Source: Peptococcaceae bacterium 1198_IL3148 (GTDB lineage Bacteria; Bacillota; Desulfotomaculia; Desulfotomaculales; Desulfohalotomaculaceae). From it: a DNA stretch of 64,000 bases. Shown here piece after piece: positions 37,575 through 46,041 of the stretch. The stretch's first letter is position 1. Each line of letters begins with the position of its first letter. The DNA lies in contig JBAIYS010000004.1 in NCBI GenBank assembly GCA_036763105.1, positions 124,001 through 188,000 of the forward strand, in the 5' to 3' direction. The notes beneath the pieces are model-generated. The model did no database searches. It saw nothing but the letters and a program-made list of their open reading frames with translations, and was not told where the DNA came from. The translations under genes were made by a program, and so were the position numbers.

Positions 37575-39362
37575 TTAGTTGAAGTCTTTAATCTTTCGCC
37601 AGAGGGTGCTGCGACTGATACCCAGTCTTTCTGCGGCTTTGGATTGATTAAAATTTTCTTCTGCCAGCACCAAATTAATAATATCTTTATTAATGTCATC
37701 CAAGGACTTATTTAAATCTAAAAAGTGCTTATAAGATTGGGACTGCGGTGGTTTTTCATTGGCCAGCACTTTGCGCACTGTGTCGGCGTTGATATAAAAG
37801 GTGTCGGTGAGAATCACCAACTGCTCCATTACCCGTTTTAACTGATCAATGTTATCTGTCCAACTAAAATCTTGTAGCAACTGCAGGGCCTCACTGTCCA
37901 GCCCAATTACCTCCTTGCCGTACTTTATGAACAGATCGCCTAAAAACAGGCTGGCTAGGCTCGGTATATCTTCTTTTCTTTGGTTTAAATTAGGAATCAC
38001 CAAAGGTATTGCCTTTACTTCATTCCTAATAAAATCCAGCAATAAACTTTGATCAAAGGCCTGGGAATAGCCACTAACGCAAGAGAAGATGAACCGATTC
38101 CTTTTATGCACATAAGTGTTGATAAAATAAGCAACAAAGGTTTTTTGACTGGCATCATCCATAAATTGTAGGTTCTTAATATAAATAGTAATATCGCTAT
38201 GAGAAAAGATCGAGTTCTTCGCTTCAAAAAGAGAGGACCAGGATTTTTCATGCATATATTTGGTATCAATAATTACTAACGGGTTTTTATAATAATTGCT
38301 ATGGTAATAAATAGCATGGGCCAAGGTATCCTTGCCCACACCTTGATCGCCAAAGAGAATTATAGGATTAGGTGTGGTGGCATAGGCCTTAGCGCTGTCA
38401 ATCAGAGCTTTAGATAGCGCACATTGACTAGAAAATGTTTCAAAATTAATTTTGGGCATGTCAGTGATATTTTTATATGTAATGGCGTTTTCCAAAGGTT
38501 TTAACGGTGCTTTTCGGTTATTAATATAAAAAGTGGGATAGACTTCATTGTTAAGTTGCTGTACAATACCGCGGATAACAACAATACCACTGCTCAACTT
38601 TTTCATTACCTTCAAAGTATCTTCCGCCATTAATAAATCAATTAAGCAGTTGGCTTCTTTAATTACCAGTTTATATTCCTCTGAATCAGCACTGATGTTG
38701 GAGTAAACTATTTTTTTTTGCTGATTAAAACACATAACCCCCAGGTGAGCATTGTCCAGAGTGCTTTTAATTAATAAATTCTTCCGTTCTTTTATGGCTA
38801 ATAATTTAATTAAGTTGACCGCCTCTTCAAAGGAGTTGGTAACACTCTCCTTGCCCGAAGTGACCAGAATGGTATTAAAACCAAGTCTTTTAGCATGACT
38901 AATGGTGATTACGTCACCCACAATTAGGCTGATACCTTGTTGTTTTAGTTTAACCAAACAACTATCTATTTGTGAAATGTCATATATGGTTTCTATTTCA
39001 GTATCATACTTATTTAGTTGACAAATAATATTGGCGGCATCTGTAATTACTTTGTAACCTGCAATGGCAAATTTTCCCGAGTAGTTTTTGGCCAGATTAA
39101 TAGCTCGTACCATGTCAATGATGGAAAGTTTAATATCAATCACCGGTAGTTCAGACACATCCCGCAGCAGCTCGGCGGTACCCGCCCGGGATATAATGGC
39201 ATCATAACTTTTATCCGGCATTGATTTAACTAACTTCACCGCTTCTAACATATCTGCCACATAGGTATGTACAATTATATCGTCACGTTCGCGGGCTACA
39301 TCCACAATAATATCTCGTAATCCAGTATATGGTGCTATCGCCAAAATTTTAATTTTGCTCAT
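37575..39362 (-). CDS. PrpR-N domain transcription regulator with degenerate sigma-54-type AAA domain
   Basis: 595 residues from ATG 39362 with GAGG 9 bases upstream. Residues about 5-190 look like a PrpR-N sensor domain (two-lobed, with IDIKLSIIDMVRAINLA). Residues about 310-530 form an AAA domain with Walker A GDQGVGKD and the RKEDIPSLASLFL region of enhancer-binding proteins, but the GAFTGA loop needed to touch sigma-54 is absent. The C-terminal Fis-type helix-turn-helix is clear (NFNQSKAAERLGISRSTLWRKI). It is divergent from the dehydrogenase-TRAP-kinase operon and probably controls it, sensing its substrate or a phosphorylated product. Confidence 0.85.
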   Translation of the reverse strand: MSKIKILAIAPYTGLRDIIVDVARERDDIIVHTYVADMLEAVKLVKSMPDKSYDAIISRAGTAELLRDVSELPVIDIKLSIIDMVRAINLAKNYSGKFAIAGYKVITDAANIICQLNKYDTEIETIYDISQIDSCLVKLKQQGISLIVGDVITISHAKRLGFNTILVTSGKESVTNSFEEAVNLIKLLAIKERKNLLIKSTLDNAHLGVMCFNQQKKIVYSNISADSEEYKLVIKEANCLIDLLMAEDTLKVMKKLSSGIVVIRGIVQQLNNEVYPTFYINNRKAPLKPLENAITYKNITDMPKINFETFSSQCALSKALIDSAKAYATTPNPIILFGDQGVGKDTLAHAIYYHSNYYKNPLVIIDTKYMHEKSWSSLFEAKNSIFSHSDITIYIKNLQFMDDASQKTFVAYFINTYVHKRNRFIFSCVSGYSQAFDQSLLLDFIRNEVKAIPLVIPNLNQRKEDIPSLASLFLGDLFIKYGKEVIGLDSEALQLLQDFSWTDNIDQLKRVMEQLVILTDTFYINADTVRKVLANEKPPQSQSYKHFLDLNKSLDDINKDIINLVLAEENFNQSKAAERLGISRSTLWRKIKDFN

Positions 39363-39468
39363 AGCGTCAAACCTCAACTTAAAAAATTATTCGATAAGAT
39401 TGTAACATATGTTCTAGAAAAAAACAGTTAAAATTCATAAAATAGATTATAAAACATTTAAGCGTATT

Positions 39469-39487
39469 TTGTTGCAAATTGAAACAA
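39469..39487. promoter_or_regulatory. Palindrome in the divergent promoter region, candidate operator of the PrpR-like regulator
   Basis: TTGTTGCAAATTGAAACAA matches its reverse complement at 16 of 19 positions. It lies about 100 bases from each divergent start. Fis-type regulators of this class often bind TGTTGCA-type palindromes. Function is inferred from position. Confidence 0.45.
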
Positions 39488-39570
39488 TAATAGCTAAATG
39501 TGGTATTGAAAGTGTTTTATTTTGACTATACAATAAATTACGAAATATTTAAACAATAGGAGGTAAAATT

Positions 39571-40599
39571 GTGAAAGCAGCTTACGTGGTAGAAACAGAA
39601 AAAGTTGAGGTAAAAGACATCGAAATTCCTGCGATAGCTGATGACGAGGTACTAATTGAAGTTAAAACTGTTGGCGTCTGTGGCTCCGATTTATGTCTGT
39701 TTAAAGGTATTCACCCCTTTAGAAGTGCTCCGGCAATTTTAGGTCATGAAATCGCCGGTCAAATTGTTAAAGTGGGCAAAGACGTAAAAAAATTTAAAGT
39801 GGGCGATCGCGTCACAGTGGAACCACAAATTGGCTGTGGAGAGTGTGAACTATGCAAAAATGATCTCATCAACTTGTGTACTGGTGGCAAAAAAGCCCCT
39901 GGCACCCCGGGCTGGTACGGTACCTTTGTGGAGTACTTTAATGCCCCGGAAAAGACCCTTTACAAACTAAATGATGAAGTGAGTTATGAGATCGGTACAC
40001 TGGTAGAGCCATTGGCTGTGGGTGTACATACCATTGATAGAATTACCGTTAAGGAAAAAGATTACATCGCCATTTTAGGCTCTGGCACCATCGGCCTCAT
40101 GACCATGGTGGCAGCCAGAGAAGCCGGTTACAAAAACATCATCTGCACAGATACTCAAGACTTTAACCTTGAGATGGCTAAAAAGCAAGGGGCCGCTCTC
40201 ACCATAAACCCCCTAAAGGATGATGTGGTAGCCCTGGTAAAAGAGTTTACCGGTGGCAGAGGTGTAGATGTAGCTATAGTGGCAGCCGATGCAGCAGTGC
40301 TGGTGGATCAAGCTTCCTCCATTACCAGAAAAAGGGGCGAAGTGGGCATTGTAGCCATGATTCCGCAGCAAATTCCGGTACACACTTATAACTTCGTTTT
40401 TAACGAGTTGACAATGTTTGGTGCTATGACATATGAAACCAAAGACTTTGTAAAAGCAAGCGAAATGATCAACAATGGACTGGATTTAACCGACTTTATC
40501 ACGCAAAAAGTTTCTCTTGATGAAGCACAAAAAGGACTAGACATCCTAAACGACAAGAAAGAAAATGTGGTTAAAGTTATTGTAGAGGTTAATTGTTAA
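39571..40599 (+). CDS. Zinc-dependent medium-chain dehydrogenase
   Basis: 342 residues, GTG start with GGAGGT upstream. Catalytic zinc residues are in GVCGSD, ILGHEIAG and VEPLAV; the structural zinc motif is CGECELCKNDLINLC. The Rossmann motif is LGSGTIGLM. It belongs to the sorbitol/threonine dehydrogenase branch. In this operon it probably oxidises a four-carbon sugar acid to the oxo acid used by the downstream kinase; that role is inferred. Confidence 0.88.
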   Translation: MKAAYVVETEKVEVKDIEIPAIADDEVLIEVKTVGVCGSDLCLFKGIHPFRSAPAILGHEIAGQIVKVGKDVKKFKVGDRVTVEPQIGCGECELCKNDLINLCTGGKKAPGTPGWYGTFVEYFNAPEKTLYKLNDEVSYEIGTLVEPLAVGVHTIDRITVKEKDYIAILGSGTIGLMTMVAAREAGYKNIICTDTQDFNLEMAKKQGAALTINPLKDDVVALVKEFTGGRGVDVAIVAADAAVLVDQASSITRKRGEVGIVAMIPQQIPVHTYNFVFNELTMFGAMTYETKDFVKASEMINNGLDLTDFITQKVSLDEAQKGLDILNDKKENVVKVIVEVNC

Positions 40600-40624
40600 C
40601 TGAATATTAAAAAGAGGTGAAGAA

Positions 40625-41623
40625 ATGAAAAAATTATTGTTAGCACTGACATCTGTAATGCTGTTAAGTTTAGTGCTGGTTGGTTGTGGTGGCGATAAAG
40701 CAGCCAGTGACGGAGATGTAGTGGAATTAAAATTAGGCCATATTCAATCTGAAAACGACCTGTGGCACGAGGGTGCGCTAAAGTTTAAAGAAGAAGTGGA
40801 AAAGAGATCAAACGGTGAAATTAAAATCTCAATATATCCAAACTCCACTTTAGGTGGCGATAGAGATATGGCTGAAGGAATGCAAATTGGTACCGTTGAC
40901 TTTGCGCTCATCGCTGGTGTGCTAGGTAACTTTGAACAGTCCATCCAACTATTGGAACTGCCTTATCTGTTCAATAGCGAAGAAGAGTACAACAGAGTCA
41001 TTCACGGCGAAGTGGGTAAGGAAATTCAAGACCGTGTGTTGCAAGCTTCTGACATCAGAATTTTAAACTTCTGGGATAGAGGCCCCAGACACGTTACTGC
41101 TAATAAACCAATTAATACCTTAGAAGATATTAAAGGCTTAAAAATTAGATTGCCAGAAATCAAAGCAATGGAAGACACTTGGAAGGCCATGGGTGCCGCT
41201 CCCACCACCATGGCTTGGAGTGAAGTTTACACCGGTCTGGAGCAAAATGTAATTGAAGCTCAGGAAAACCCAATTCCATTTATTTATGGCGGCAGAATTC
41301 ACGAAGTGCAGGACTATCTTGCGCTAACCGCCCACAAGTATGAATATGTTACTTTATCCATGAGTGAGAACACTTGGTCTAAGCTGACTCCGGAGCAACA
41401 AGAAATCATTACCGAAGCAGCAAATGTGGCCACTGAATACGAAAACCAGTTAGTTAAAGAACAGACAAATGAAATTCTGGAAAAAATGAAGAGTGAAGGT
41501 CTGCAAGTAATAACCCCTGATACTGAAGAGTTTGCTGCTGCAGCTAAAAAGGCCCATGCAGATTTTGCTAAAACTGTAGACTATGAACTGTATGAAAGAA
41601 TTCTTGAAGCGATTAACCAGTAG
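40625..41623 (+). CDS. dctP: TRAP transporter solute-binding protein
   Basis: 332 residues. Lipobox LVLVGCGG gives a lipid-anchored binding protein. The DctP fold signature is clear (LKLGHIQSENDLWHEGALKF, GGDRDMAEGMQIGTVDFA, the Arg-bearing KGLKIRLPEI, and GLEQNVIEAQENP). The Arg in KIRLPE normally binds the carboxylate of the substrate, so an organic acid is expected. AAGAGGTGAAGA precedes the ATG. Confidence 0.93.
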   Translation: MKKLLLALTSVMLLSLVLVGCGGDKAASDGDVVELKLGHIQSENDLWHEGALKFKEEVEKRSNGEIKISIYPNSTLGGDRDMAEGMQIGTVDFALIAGVLGNFEQSIQLLELPYLFNSEEEYNRVIHGEVGKEIQDRVLQASDIRILNFWDRGPRHVTANKPINTLEDIKGLKIRLPEIKAMEDTWKAMGAAPTTMAWSEVYTGLEQNVIEAQENPIPFIYGGRIHEVQDYLALTAHKYEYVTLSMSENTWSKLTPEQQEIITEAANVATEYENQLVKEQTNEILEKMKSEGLQVITPDTEEFAAAAKKAHADFAKTVDYELYERILEAINQ

Positions 41624-41681
41624 ATAATGGTAATTGGTGGGAGCGAGCCTAACCTTGCATTAGAAAAAACAAATAGAACAT

Positions 41682-41730
41682 GAAAAACTAGGCATTCGCC
41701 CAAAGCTTTGACGAATGCCAAGTTTTTCTT
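41682..41730 (+). terminator. Terminator inside the TRAP operon, between dctP and dctQ
   Basis: GAAAAACTAGGCATTCG pairs with CGAATGCCAAGTTTTTC around an inner CAAAG/CTTTG. Partial read-through would give more binding protein than membrane subunits. Confidence 0.8.
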
Positions 41731-41763
41731 AATTCCACCGAGTTTTAATTTAGGGGGATAAAC

Positions 41764-42240
41764 ATGGACAAATTGGACAACTTAATCGCTAAAATTTTAT
41801 ACTACATCTGTGCTTTGCTCATGTTGGTGATGGCAGTGGTCATTACTTCGCAAGTTATCTCGCGATATGTCTTTGGCAGTCCTTTTACTTGGTCAGAAGA
41901 GCTAGGCAGATATACCTTTGTCTGGCTATCTTTTTTGGGTATGGCCATTGCCGTTAAACAGGGTTCACATATCGCACTGGATATTCTAGTTAATAAGTTA
42001 ACTGGTGTAAAACGCCGGACATTGATGGTTATTAATAATTTATTTGTGATGGTATTTTCACTGGTTTTAACCTATGGTGGTTATAATTTAGTGGCAGTGG
42101 GGGCGAGACAAAGTAGCCCTTCATTAAATTTACCAATGGACTTAGTTTATAGCGTTATCCCTGTGTCCGGTATCTTATTATTTTATTTTGCATTAAGGGA
42201 AACAATGAAGGTTCTACAACGAAAGGAGGAGGGGATATAA
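41764..42240 (+). CDS. dctQ: TRAP transporter small membrane subunit
   Basis: 158 residues with four membrane helices and the DctQ pattern SRYVFGSPFTWSEELGRYTFVWLSFLG. TTAGGGGGAT precedes the ATG. Its stop overlaps the dctM start by one base. Confidence 0.92.
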   Translation: MDKLDNLIAKILYYICALLMLVMAVVITSQVISRYVFGSPFTWSEELGRYTFVWLSFLGMAIAVKQGSHIALDILVNKLTGVKRRTLMVINNLFVMVFSLVLTYGGYNLVAVGARQSSPSLNLPMDLVYSVIPVSGILLFYFALRETMKVLQRKEEGI

Positions 42241-43502
42241 TGGGTCCAATTTTATTTGGCTTGTTTGCAATATTTTTGGTGCTGGGCATTCCGGTAGCCT
42301 TTGTATTGGCGCTGGCATCAATTGGTGCTATGGTTTACGCAGATTACCCAATGGTGGTAATGGGCCAAAGGTTTTTTACCGCCCTTGACTCCTTTCCTTT
42401 TATGGCTATTCCGTTATTTATGCTTGCCGGTTCCATCATGGGACATGGTGGTATTACCCGCAGAATTATTGACTTTGCCCTATCCATTGTAGGCAACATC
42501 AGAGGCGCACTGGCTCATGTGGTGGCCATCAGTGGTATTATGATGGGTGGCATTTCTGGTTCTGGGGTGGCGGATACCGCAGCCCTCGGTTCTATCATGG
42601 TTCCAGAGATGAAGAGAAGAAATTACGATGCCGGGTTTGCGGCAGCCCTGGTGGCGGCTTCCGGCAGTATTGGTTTAATCATTCCACCCAGTATTGCGTT
42701 AATTATTTATGGAGTTACCACCCAAACATCCATTGGTGATTTATTTGTGGCCGGCATTGTACCAGGCCTGTTAATTGGTGCTTGTTTTTTTATTTACTCC
42801 TATATTGTTGCCAAACGCAACAACTATCCCAAAGAAGGAGCAGTAACCGTTAAAGGAATTTGGACTAGTTTTAAAGATGCCATTTGGGCGTTAGCCATGC
42901 CTGTGATCATTATTGTTGGCATTAGAGGTGGTGCGTTTACCGCCACAGAGGGTGGGGCAATTATTTCTGCCTATGCTTTGATCATCAGTGCCTTTATCTA
43001 CAAAGAAATAAAATTAAAAGATTTGCCACAGATTTTTTATGATGCAGCCATTAGTACCGCCATTATCTCAGCTATTCTGGCATCCACGTCTTTATTTAGT
43101 TGGCTATTGTCCAGTGAGCAAATTCCGCAGCAAATAACCACCGCTCTTTTGGGAGTGACGGATAACCCAATTATTTTATTGCTGATCATTAACGCCATTC
43201 TGTTAGCCGTCGGTATGTTCTTAGACAGCGGCCCCGCCATTATGTTGCTGGCTCCTATTTTGGCCCCTGTTGCCGCCAGTTTGGGTGTCGACATGGTACA
43301 GTTTGGTTTAATGATGGTGGTTAACTTGACCATTGGTTTATTAACACCGCCGGTGGGTACCGCAATGTATGTGGCCAGCAATGTTTCTGGGGTACCCATT
43401 GCTCAGCTTTCTAAAAAGCTGGTTCCATTTTGGTTAATCATGATATCAATATTAATGGTAATTACCTTCGTGCCTGGATTTACAACATTTTTTATCAGAT
43501 AG
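42240..43502 (+). CDS. dctM: TRAP transporter large membrane subunit
   Basis: 420 residues, about 11-12 helices, with family motifs GRFFTALDSFPFMAIPLF-like (here GQRF), GGISGSGVADTAALG, SIGLIIPPSIALIIYG and LTPPVGTAMYV. It is the sodium-coupled transport subunit. ATG overlaps the dctQ stop. Confidence 0.94.
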   Translation: MGPILFGLFAIFLVLGIPVAFVLALASIGAMVYADYPMVVMGQRFFTALDSFPFMAIPLFMLAGSIMGHGGITRRIIDFALSIVGNIRGALAHVVAISGIMMGGISGSGVADTAALGSIMVPEMKRRNYDAGFAAALVAASGSIGLIIPPSIALIIYGVTTQTSIGDLFVAGIVPGLLIGACFFIYSYIVAKRNNYPKEGAVTVKGIWTSFKDAIWALAMPVIIIVGIRGGAFTATEGGAIISAYALIISAFIYKEIKLKDLPQIFYDAAISTAIISAILASTSLFSWLLSSEQIPQQITTALLGVTDNPIILLLIINAILLAVGMFLDSGPAIMLLAPILAPVAASLGVDMVQFGLMMVVNLTIGLLTPPVGTAMYVASNVSGVPIAQLSKKLVPFWLIMISILMVITFVPGFTTFFIR

Positions 43503-43512
43503 GATGTTGATA

Positions 43513-44796
43513 ATGAGTAAAATTCTGATCGGAATTGTAGCAGACGATTTCTCCGGTGGCAGTGACGCTGCATCGTTTTTTGTTAAAGAAGGCATTGAAA
43601 CTTACTTATTCAATGGCATACCAGAGGATAGCGTGCTGCAAGCAGTCGGCGAAAATATTGCGGTGGTGGTGGCGTTAAAAACCCGCACCGCAGAAACTTC
43701 AAAAGCGGTGGCTGAATCGCTACAAGCCTTTGAGTGGTTGAAGAAAAATGGTGCCCAGCAACTGTTTGTTAAATACTGCTCCACCTTTGACTCCACCCCC
43801 AAAGGCAATATTGGACCCATTATTGACAGCGTGCTGAAAAAATACAACATTAAGTACACTGTTTTAGCGCCGGCACTGCCGGTGAACGGCCGCATTGTAA
43901 AAGACGGACACTTAATTGTTAATGGGGTGCCATTACATCAAACCCATATGAAGAATCACCCCTTAACCCCAATGTGGGATTCCGACATCGCTAAACTGAT
44001 GGAGCCCCAGGGTGAGTATCCCAGCTTAAAAATTAACCACCAACTGCTGGAGCGCAGTAATGAAGAAATTTTAAAGGTAATTGATGATTTCGGCCAAGAT
44101 AAAGAGCATTTCTATGTCATTCCGGACTACATTGAAGAAAGACATGCCGCTAAAATTGTGCAACTATTTGGTGGCTTGCCGCTGTTAACTGGCGGTTCTG
44201 GTTTGATGACTGAGTTGGGCCGGAAATATAATGCCGAAATAAATGTGACATCGGAAATTGTGGCCGATGGCACCAACGGCAAGGCCATTATTTTAGCCGG
44301 CAGCTGCTCGACGGCCACACTGCAGCAAATTGAAGAGTTTAAGGGTGTTAGCAGTAACCATTACCGCATTGACCCCTTAAAACTAATGGATGGCACACAA
44401 ACCAAAGAAGAAATTTGGGCTAAAGTATCAGCCACCACAGAGGATGCGGTATTGGTGTATAGTTCCGACAAACCGGAAGGTATTAAAGAGGCGCAAAAAC
44501 TAGGAGCTGATTTAGTGTCTGCCCGGTTGGAACAAACCACGGCGTTCTTAGCTAAAAAAGCGGTGGAAAACGGCTATAACAGAATTATCGTGGCCGGTGG
44601 AGAAACCTCTGGTGCGGTGACAAAAATTTTAGGTTACCACTCCTATCTGGTGGGCAATAGCATTGCCCCCGGAGTGCCCATTATGGTGCCTTTAGAGAAT
44701 ACGAGCTTACGGTTGGTGCTTAAATCCGGTAACTTTGGTCAACCAGATTTCTTTACCAAAGCGGTAGAAATGACGAAGGAGGATAGTAATGAGTAG
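43513..44796 (+). CDS. Four-carbon acid sugar kinase (OtnK/DUF1537 family)
   Basis: About 427 residues from ATG 43513, which has AGGA 8 bases upstream; ATG 43504 is also in frame. N-terminal domain: GIVADDFSGGSDAASFFV. C-terminal nucleotide-binding domain: LAGSCSTATLQQI and IVAGGETSGAVTKIL. Family members phosphorylate 3-oxo- or 2-oxo-tetronates, or D-threonate. The aldolase-like gene overlaps its end by 8 bases, matching OtnK-OtnC pairs. Confidence 0.9.
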   Translation: MSKILIGIVADDFSGGSDAASFFVKEGIETYLFNGIPEDSVLQAVGENIAVVVALKTRTAETSKAVAESLQAFEWLKKNGAQQLFVKYCSTFDSTPKGNIGPIIDSVLKKYNIKYTVLAPALPVNGRIVKDGHLIVNGVPLHQTHMKNHPLTPMWDSDIAKLMEPQGEYPSLKINHQLLERSNEEILKVIDDFGQDKEHFYVIPDYIEERHAAKIVQLFGGLPLLTGGSGLMTELGRKYNAEINVTSEIVADGTNGKAIILAGSCSTATLQQIEEFKGVSSNHYRIDPLKLMDGTQTKEEIWAKVSATTEDAVLVYSSDKPEGIKEAQKLGADLVSARLEQTTAFLAKKAVENGYNRIIVAGGETSGAVTKILGYHSYLVGNSIAPGVPIMVPLENTSLRLVLKSGNFGQPDFFTKAVEMTKEDSNE

Positions 44797-45376
44797 TCTA
44801 GAGCAAAAATTTGCCGAAGCAACTTGGGTGGCCCACACGCTGTTTAACCGGGGGAAGGTGAGTGGCTCATCAGCCAATATGAGTTTTCTTCATCAGGACA
44901 GGTTATATATATCCGGCAGTGGTACCTGCTTTGGCAGTCTGCGGTCTGAAGACTTCTCTATTGTTAACCTGCAGGGGGACCATATTGGTGGGCTAAAGCC
45001 CAGTAAGGAGTTGCCATTGCACTTAACCCTTTATGCCAAAAGTTCAGATGTTCAGGCGGTAATCCATACCCACAGCTTTTACGCTACACTATGGTCTTGC
45101 CTTGAACACCAAAATGTGAAAGACGTTATTCCGTCCCATACTCCTTATCTAAAGATGAAACTGGGCACTGTAGGCTTAGTACCCTTTGCCCAACCAGGAT
45201 CGCAACAGCTATTTGATTTTTTTACCCAGCGCGTTAACGATAGTGACGGTTATTTACTACAAAATCATGGCCCCATCGTTGGGGGCAAAGACCTACTGGA
45301 TGCTTTCTACATTCTTGAAGAATTGGAAGAGAGCGCAAGAATCGCTTGGGAACTTAAAAATTATCGCAGCAAATAA
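44789..45376 (+). CDS. Class II aldolase/adducin protein, probable 3-oxo-tetronate 4-phosphate decarboxylase (OtnC-like)
   Basis: 195 residues. It opens with GKVSGSSANMS, the phosphate-binding region, then ISGSGTCFG, the metal His pair in VIHTHSFYATLWSCL, and a third His in LLQNHGPIVGG. With the kinase it would release CO2 and form dihydroxyacetone phosphate. The usual isomerase (OtnI) is not seen here. ATG overlaps the kinase gene. Confidence 0.85.
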   Translation: MSSLEQKFAEATWVAHTLFNRGKVSGSSANMSFLHQDRLYISGSGTCFGSLRSEDFSIVNLQGDHIGGLKPSKELPLHLTLYAKSSDVQAVIHTHSFYATLWSCLEHQNVKDVIPSHTPYLKMKLGTVGLVPFAQPGSQQLFDFFTQRVNDSDGYLLQNHGPIVGGKDLLDAFYILEELEESARIAWELKNYRSK

Positions 45377-45390
45377 TTCAATATATAATT

Positions 45391-45429
45391 AGCCCTGCTG
45401 AACATTGCCATGTTTAGCCGGGCTTTTTT
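45391..45429 (+). terminator. Terminator closing the four-carbon acid operon
   Basis: AGCCCTGCTGAACAT pairs with ATGTTTAGCCGGGCT, followed by six T. Confidence 0.85.
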
Positions 45430-45511
45430 ACCTTTTCCGCTGAGAATTCATATAAAAGATGGTAAAATTATTATAAAATAACCTTATATTGAAGAATAAA
45501 AGAAGTGGGGA

Positions 45512-46009
45512 ATGGGATTGAAACAAAAATTAATTGAAAAGAAAAAGTATACTTTCGAAGATCTTAACTCGTTAATTAATAATAGCGGGACAATCCTCTT
45601 ACAAGATTTATTAGAAACAGATTTGAAAGATTGTCTCAGTACTATATTTGTTAACCATACCCTGGTTGTTCGGGATGTGGTGGACATCTCCTTTATTACT
45701 TATCAAGATAAAGCTGACTACCCATTTATTCATGGCATTGTGGATGTGTACGACCGTGTTCTGCGTGAAAATTTATATAACTCTAAAGAAGATACCAGTC
45801 CCAAATTTATTGCCAACGATCACCTTGCTGATATTGCCATTCGCTCCAATCTGGTGATTAATGTACTGGAATTAAATGTTTTAAATTTTATTCAACAGGA
45901 TAATGGAAATACCTTAGCCCTTAAAAACAAATATCTTATTGAGTTGTATACCGATTGGCATACCCAAATGCACCATAAAGATAATGAATTTTTCAGGTTG
46001 TTTTTTTAA
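45512..46009 (+). CDS. Unknown protein encoded before the TPR-HEPN gene
   Basis: 165 residues, soluble, no family recognised. It starts MGLKQKLIEKKKYTFEDLN, then has mixed hydrophobic and acidic stretches and ends DNEFFRLFF. ATG follows AGTGGGG. The next gene starts 32 bases after its stop with its own ribosome site, so the two are likely one transcript. Confidence 0.6.
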   Translation: MGLKQKLIEKKKYTFEDLNSLINNSGTILLQDLLETDLKDCLSTIFVNHTLVVRDVVDISFITYQDKADYPFIHGIVDVYDRVLRENLYNSKEDTSPKFIANDHLADIAIRSNLVINVLELNVLNFIQQDNGNTLALKNKYLIELYTDWHTQMHHKDNEFFRLFF

Positions 46010-46041
46010 CAGAGGTTTAAAAAGCAAAAAGGGGGACAAGC

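Noticed and set aside
39500-39530. Sigma-54 promoter (TGGTAT-N5-GTGTT) upstream of the zinc dehydrogenase gene
   Set aside because: The -12 part lacks GC and the divergent regulator has no GAFTGA loop, so the match is too weak to list.
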